From Candidatus Schekmanbacteria bacterium (GTDB lineage: Bacteria; Schekmanbacteria; GWA2-38-11; J061): a DNA stretch of 9,503 nucleotides. The notes beneath the pieces are model-generated. The model was not told the DNA's origin. It did not search any database and saw only the letters and a program-made list of their open reading frames with translations. Location of the stretch: positions 1 to 9,503 of the forward strand of contig RFHX01000233.1 of NCBI GenBank assembly GCA_003695725.1, given 5' to 3'. Every line of letters starts with the position of its first letter. Position 1 is the stretch's first letter. Positions 7,214-9,503 of the stretch are shown here, piece by piece. The position numbers and the translations under genes were made by a program.

Positions 7214-7783
7214 ATGTATTTGAAGAAAGAAAGTCGGTTGTTATTGTTTTTTATCATAGCATTGTCTTCTTTATTCCTTATTTCTTCTTGTGCAAAGAAA
7301 GAGGTTGTCAAAGAGACACCTTCACCTGCTCCTGAAACAAAGAAGGAGGAAGTTGCACCACCTCCGGAAGAGGTAAAAGAAGAAGCGCCCGTTGAAGCAG
7401 AAGAGGAGATAGATGAGGAGGCATTGAGAGAAGAACTTATCAAAAGGATTTCATCACAGATTGAAGATGTGTTCTTTGCTTTTGACAGATACGATCTATC
7501 AGAAATGGCAAAGAAGAAGCTTGAAAAAAATGCTGAAGTTTTGAAAAAGAATCCCTCTGTCAATGTGCTAATTGAAGGACACTGTGATGAAAGAGGCACC
7601 GTTGAATATAACCTCGTTCTTGGAGAAAAGAGAGCAAATGCAGCCAAGGAGTATCTTGTCAATCTTGGGGTGGATAGCAGCAGAATAGATACAATCAGCT
7701 ATGGCGAAGAAAGGCCCTTTGATCCGGGGCATAATGAGATTGCTTGGGCAAAGAATAGGCGCGCTCATTTTGTTATTAAATAG
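7214..7783 (+). CDS. pal: Pal, peptidoglycan-associated OmpA-like lipoprotein
   Basis: Pal is an outer-membrane lipoprotein that grips peptidoglycan and is relocated by the Tol motor during division. The 189-residue precursor has a lipoprotein signal ending in the lipobox LISSC, with C26 as the acylated residue. A Pro/Glu/Lys-rich linker (about 27-75) follows, then an OmpA-like domain (about 83-189). The domain starts [11 protein letters not shown] and carries the peptidoglycan-binding signature [12 protein letters not shown] (122-133), with D125 and R140 at the diaminopimelate-binding positions, and a closing NRRAHFVI. The start is secured by a strong GGGAGG (7202-7207) six bases before the ATG. 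The gene begins 17 bases after tolB. The linker is longer and more acidic than in E. coli Pal. Confidence 0.96.
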   Translation: MYLKKESRLLLFFIIALSSLFLISSCAKKEVVKETPSPAPETKKEEVAPPPEEVKEEAPVEAEEEIDEEALREELIKRISSQIEDVFFAFDRYDLSEMAKKKLEKNAEVLKKNPSVNVLIEGHCDERGTVEYNLVLGEKRANAAKEYLVNLGVDSSRIDTISYGEERPFDPGHNEIAWAKNRRAHFVIK

Positions 7784-7801
7784 AACGAGGCACAAGTTCT
7801 A
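7781..7801 (+). other. Small hairpin at the pal stop codon
   Basis: TAGAAC (7781-7786, including the pal stop) pairs perfectly with GTTCTA (7796-7801) across a 9-base loop. It is followed by AATTTTCATA rather than a clean T tract. It could stabilise the pal message end or act as a partial terminator before cpoB. Six base pairs is short, so the functional claim is weak. Confidence 0.25.
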
Positions 7802-7855
7802 AATTTTCATAAATAGAAACCAAAGCATAAAAAATGGTTCTGACAGGTGTATTTT

Positions 7856-8725
7856 ATGAATAAAAGTTTTGAACAGATGGAAATGAAAATTTCCATATCA
7901 TTTTTTATTTTTTCTTTAATCTTTTTCTTTACTGGATGCGCTTTGAAGCAGGATGTTGACCTTTTAAGAAAGGATGTCAAAGATATAGAAGAGCGTTTAG
8001 ATAAAATAGAAAAGAAAATTTCTACACTCGATGCAGAAACCATATCAGCTCAATTTGAAGAAAAGATTTCTGATATCAGAAAAAGACAGGCAGAGTTTTC
8101 TGCAGATATAGAAAACTTGTCTGTGGATATAGCAGAGATTAAGGGAAAGATTACAAGCACAAAAAAAGATGATGAAAGTGAAAAAGAAATCAGGCAGGAG
8201 CTTCTAAATCTGAAATCGGAAATTAGAAACCTTTCAGAAAAGATTGCCTTCGTTAAGGAATCTGATAAAACCAAAGGTAAAAAAAAAGCAAAAAAGGATG
8301 AAAAGAAAGAATCTATAAAAACTGTAGCTGAAGAAGAATTGAAACAGATTCAATCTTTTTATGAATCTGCATATAGTGAGTATTTAAATGCCAACTATCA
8401 AGAGTCCTTACAAAAATTTAATGACTTCATAAAGAAATTTCCCAATAGCGAGTATGTCCCAAATGCAATGTATTGGATAGGTGAGTGTTATTATTCTCAG
8501 GGGAAATATAAAGAAGCCATAGCCGAATTCGGTAAACTCATAAAAAAATTTCCCTCTTCATCAAAGGCGCCGGCAGCTTATTTGAAAATTGGTTATTCCT
8601 TCCTTAAAAATAATGATAAAAAGTCTGCTTTAAATGCATTTCGTGTCACTATCGATAAATTTCCGGGAACAAAAGAAGCAGAAAATGCAAAAAAGATGAT
8701 TATGGAAAATCAGGAAAGAAAATAG
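7856..8725 (+). CDS. cpoB: CpoB/YbgF-like coiled-coil TPR protein, predicted lipoprotein
   Basis: CpoB (YbgF) works with TolA and the cell-wall synthase PBP1B to coordinate outer-membrane constriction with peptidoglycan synthesis. The 289-residue product has a hydrophobic N-terminus ending in FTGC (C28), a plausible lipobox, so it may be membrane-anchored; E. coli CpoB is a soluble periplasmic protein. A long heptad-rich coiled coil (about 31-135) corresponds to the trimerising region, followed by a lysine-rich linker (138-155). Three C-terminal TPR-type repeats follow, each ending in a KFP motif: YESAYSEYLNANYQESLQKF (169-188), AMYWIGECYYSQGKYKEAIA (204-223) and AAYLKIGYSFLKNNDKKSAL (240-259). 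ATG 7856 is chosen because AGGTG lies six bases before it. GTG 7847 and later ATGs at 7877 and 7883 are alternatives. It sits 72 bases after pal, as in many Tol loci. Confidence 0.9.
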   Translation: MNKSFEQMEMKISISFFIFSLIFFFTGCALKQDVDLLRKDVKDIEERLDKIEKKISTLDAETISAQFEEKISDIRKRQAEFSADIENLSVDIAEIKGKITSTKKDDESEKEIRQELLNLKSEIRNLSEKIAFVKESDKTKGKKKAKKDEKKESIKTVAEEELKQIQSFYESAYSEYLNANYQESLQKFNDFIKKFPNSEYVPNAMYWIGECYYSQGKYKEAIAEFGKLIKKFPSSSKAPAAYLKIGYSFLKNNDKKSALNAFRVTIDKFPGTKEAENAKKMIMENQERK

Positions 8726-8726
8726 G

Positions 8727-8876
8727 TTATTGAGATACCGGCTTCATCAATTGGCCGCAACAGTATATTTTTCCGCTTCCTACTTTTAATATTTCTACTT
8801 CTCTTTTGCAGATATTACAGCGCAGACGCATTCCAACTTTATATTTTATTTCATTATTATTATTCATATTCATCAT
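8727..8876 (-). CDS. Desulforedoxin-like mini-protein (CX2C-X15-CC)
   Basis: This tiny gene of up to 49 residues fits the desulforedoxin (Dx) family, whose members bind one Fe or Zn through four cysteines. Reading the minus strand gives VGMRLRCNICKRE near residues 14-26 and GSGKIYCCGQLMKPV at 33-47. The ligands are C20, C23, C39 and C40, with exactly 15 residues between the pairs, as in Desulfovibrio gigas desulforedoxin. The glycine five residues before the first cysteine and the G after CC also match. The start is uncertain: ATGs at 8876, 8873 and 8867 are in frame, all overlap the end of the upstream mini-gene, and no strong ribosome site is seen, so coupled translation is likely. An Asn run (four AAT codons) follows. 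It stops one base from the cpoB stop on the opposite strand. The redox partner is unknown. Confidence 0.8.
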   Translation of the reverse strand: MMNMNNNNEIKYKVGMRLRCNICKREVEILKVGSGKIYCCGQLMKPVSQ

Positions 8877-9015
8877 GTATATTCTTTACTTTCATTTCTT
8901 CATTACAACATATCAAACTTGGACCTGAACCCCATTTAGGGTCATTAAGCTTAACAATCTTTACTGTCATTCCGCATTTGAGACATATTAGAACTTTTCC
9001 AATCCAATCAACCAT
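8860..9015 (-). CDS. Desulforedoxin-like/zinc-ribbon mini-protein, variant spacing (CX2C-X21-CC)
   Basis: This 51-residue product is related to the mini-gene just downstream. It has IGKVLICLKCGMTVKIVKL (5-23) and GPSLICCNEEMKVKN (31-45), giving ligands C11, C14, C36 and C37 and the same glycine five residues before the first cysteine. The loop between the cysteine pairs is 21 residues instead of the desulforedoxin 15, owing to an insert around NDPKWGSG. It probably binds a single Fe or Zn. The ATG has a strong GGGAGGT six bases upstream, which lies in a small hairpin. It follows the parvulin gene by 28 bases and overlaps the second mini-gene, so all three are likely one transcription unit. 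A general zinc-ribbon protein of unknown function is the alternative. Confidence 0.75.
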   Translation of the reverse strand: MVDWIGKVLICLKCGMTVKIVKLNDPKWGSGPSLICCNEEMKVKNIHDEYE

Positions 9016-9022
9016 TTTTGGA

Positions 9023-9042
9023 CCTCCCTAATTTAAGGGAAA
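9023..9042 (-). promoter_or_regulatory. Hairpin masking the Shine-Dalgarno of the first mini-gene
   Basis: In the minus-strand message, UUUCCCU pairs with AGGGAGG (seven pairs, two of them G-U) across the loop UAAAUU. The right arm is the ribosome site of the 51-residue mini-gene, and the left arm begins one base after the parvulin stop codon. Ribosomes ending the parvulin gene would open it, so it may enforce translational coupling. Confidence 0.4.
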
Positions 9043-9043
9043 T

Positions 9044-9503
9044 TTACAATCTCTTTTCAATGTAAGCTTTTTCTTTCAGAGACTCAATAAAATTTTTCAA
9101 AATTTTTTCACTCTTCTCTGAATAAAGAATATTTTTGATATCTTCACTTGCTTCTGCAAAGGGTTTGAGAGAGTCTCCTTTTTTCTTTAGAAGTTTGATA
9201 ATATGAAATCCATCTTGTGTCTCAATTAACATACATTCATTCTGCTTCAAGTCAAAAGCATCCTGAAATCCTTCTGCTAATTCTTCTTTTTTAAAACTTC
9301 CAAGATACTGATATTTTATTAGTTCAAATTCATTTTCATATTCATTTTCTAAATCTTGGAGAGGAATCCCATTTTTTGCCTTGATAAGCACCTCTTCGAT
9401 TTTATCTTTCTCTATACCGTTATTTTTGTCTTTAGCTATTACAAGCTGGGCAAGTGTTGCTTCTCCCTTTATTGTGAAGAAATCAATGTGCTTATTATAG
9501 TAC
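9044..9503 (-). CDS. Parvulin-type (PpiC/SurA-like) peptidyl-prolyl isomerase, C-terminal part
   Basis: The 3' end of a larger gene runs off the right edge; 152 residues are readable without a start. The pattern fits a parvulin (PPIC) domain near the C-terminus: EATLAQLVIAKDKN corresponds to the strand usually written RHILV, followed by the helix EEVLIKAKNGIPLQDLENEY, then YLGSFKKEELAEGFQDAF and the closing strand ETQDGFHIIKLLKKK. A helical tail (EDIKNILYSEKSEKILKNFI) ends the protein, as in many SurA/PrsA-like chaperones. Such proteins help fold secreted or outer-membrane proteins in the periplasm. The missing N-terminus, where a signal peptide and chaperone domain would lie, is outside the window. 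A GTG codon at 9391 is internal, not the start. The usual parvulin HIL histidine is replaced by QLV, so catalytic activity is uncertain. Confidence 0.85.
   Translation of the reverse strand, partial: YYNKHIDFFTIKGEATLAQLVIAKDKNNGIEKDKIEEVLIKAKNGIPLQDLENEYENEFELIKYQYLGSFKKEELAEGFQDAFDLKQNECMLIETQDGFHIIKLLKKKGDSLKPFAEASEDIKNILYSEKSEKILKNFIESLKEKAYIEKRL

Noticed and set aside
7132-7662. Long minus-strand open frame (176 codons) opposite pal
   Set aside because: It is Ser/Phe-rich, has no family motif, and mirrors the Glu/Lys-rich codons of pal, whose lipobox and OmpA signature are clear. It is a shadow frame.
7847-7855. GTG start three codons before the chosen cpoB start
   Set aside because: The GTG is part of the AGGTG ribosome site that serves ATG 7856, so using it as the start would leave it without a Shine-Dalgarno.

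Overview
The window is AT-rich, tightly packed bacterial DNA. A complete Tol-Pal envelope cluster, two predicted lipoproteins and a periplasmic-type parvulin show a diderm (Gram-negative) host. A lone nitrogenase-component-1-like gene and two desulforedoxin-like mini-genes suggest an anaerobic lifestyle, for example a Desulfobacterota-like or related uncultured lineage. The phylum cannot be fixed from this sequence.

Layout: (1) 1-94 holds a clear intrinsic terminator for a gene lying upstream of the window, then a possible promoter. (2) 122-2253, plus strand: a two-component system, an OmpR/PhoB-type response regulator followed by a HAMP histidine kinase, joined by an ATGA overlap. (3) 2246-3613, minus strand: a 455-residue nitrogenase-component-1-like protein. 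It converges on the kinase with an 8-base overlap, and no partner subunit or reductase gene is adjacent. (4) 3614-3865: a divergent intergenic region with candidate promoters and an inverted repeat over the predicted tolQ -10 box. (5) 3866-8725, plus strand: tolQ, tolR, a tolA/tonB-like gene, tolB, pal and cpoB (ybgF), probably one operon with short gaps or ATGA overlaps. No ybgC-like gene precedes tolQ. (6) 8727-9503, minus strand: the 3' end of a parvulin-type peptidyl-prolyl isomerase running off the window, then two tiny overlapping genes (51 and about 49 codons) that each encode a CX2C...CC desulforedoxin-like metal site. These two fill what otherwise looks like a gene-free gap.

How they work together: TolQ-TolR form an inner-membrane proton channel that energises the TolA-like transducer. 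TolB and Pal are the periplasmic and outer-membrane partners, and CpoB links Tol to cell-wall synthesis during division. The parvulin is a likely envelope folding factor. The two-component pair has CpxR-like features and could be an envelope-stress sensor, but this is inference. The nitrogenase-like protein and the desulforedoxin-like pair are the least explained parts of the window.
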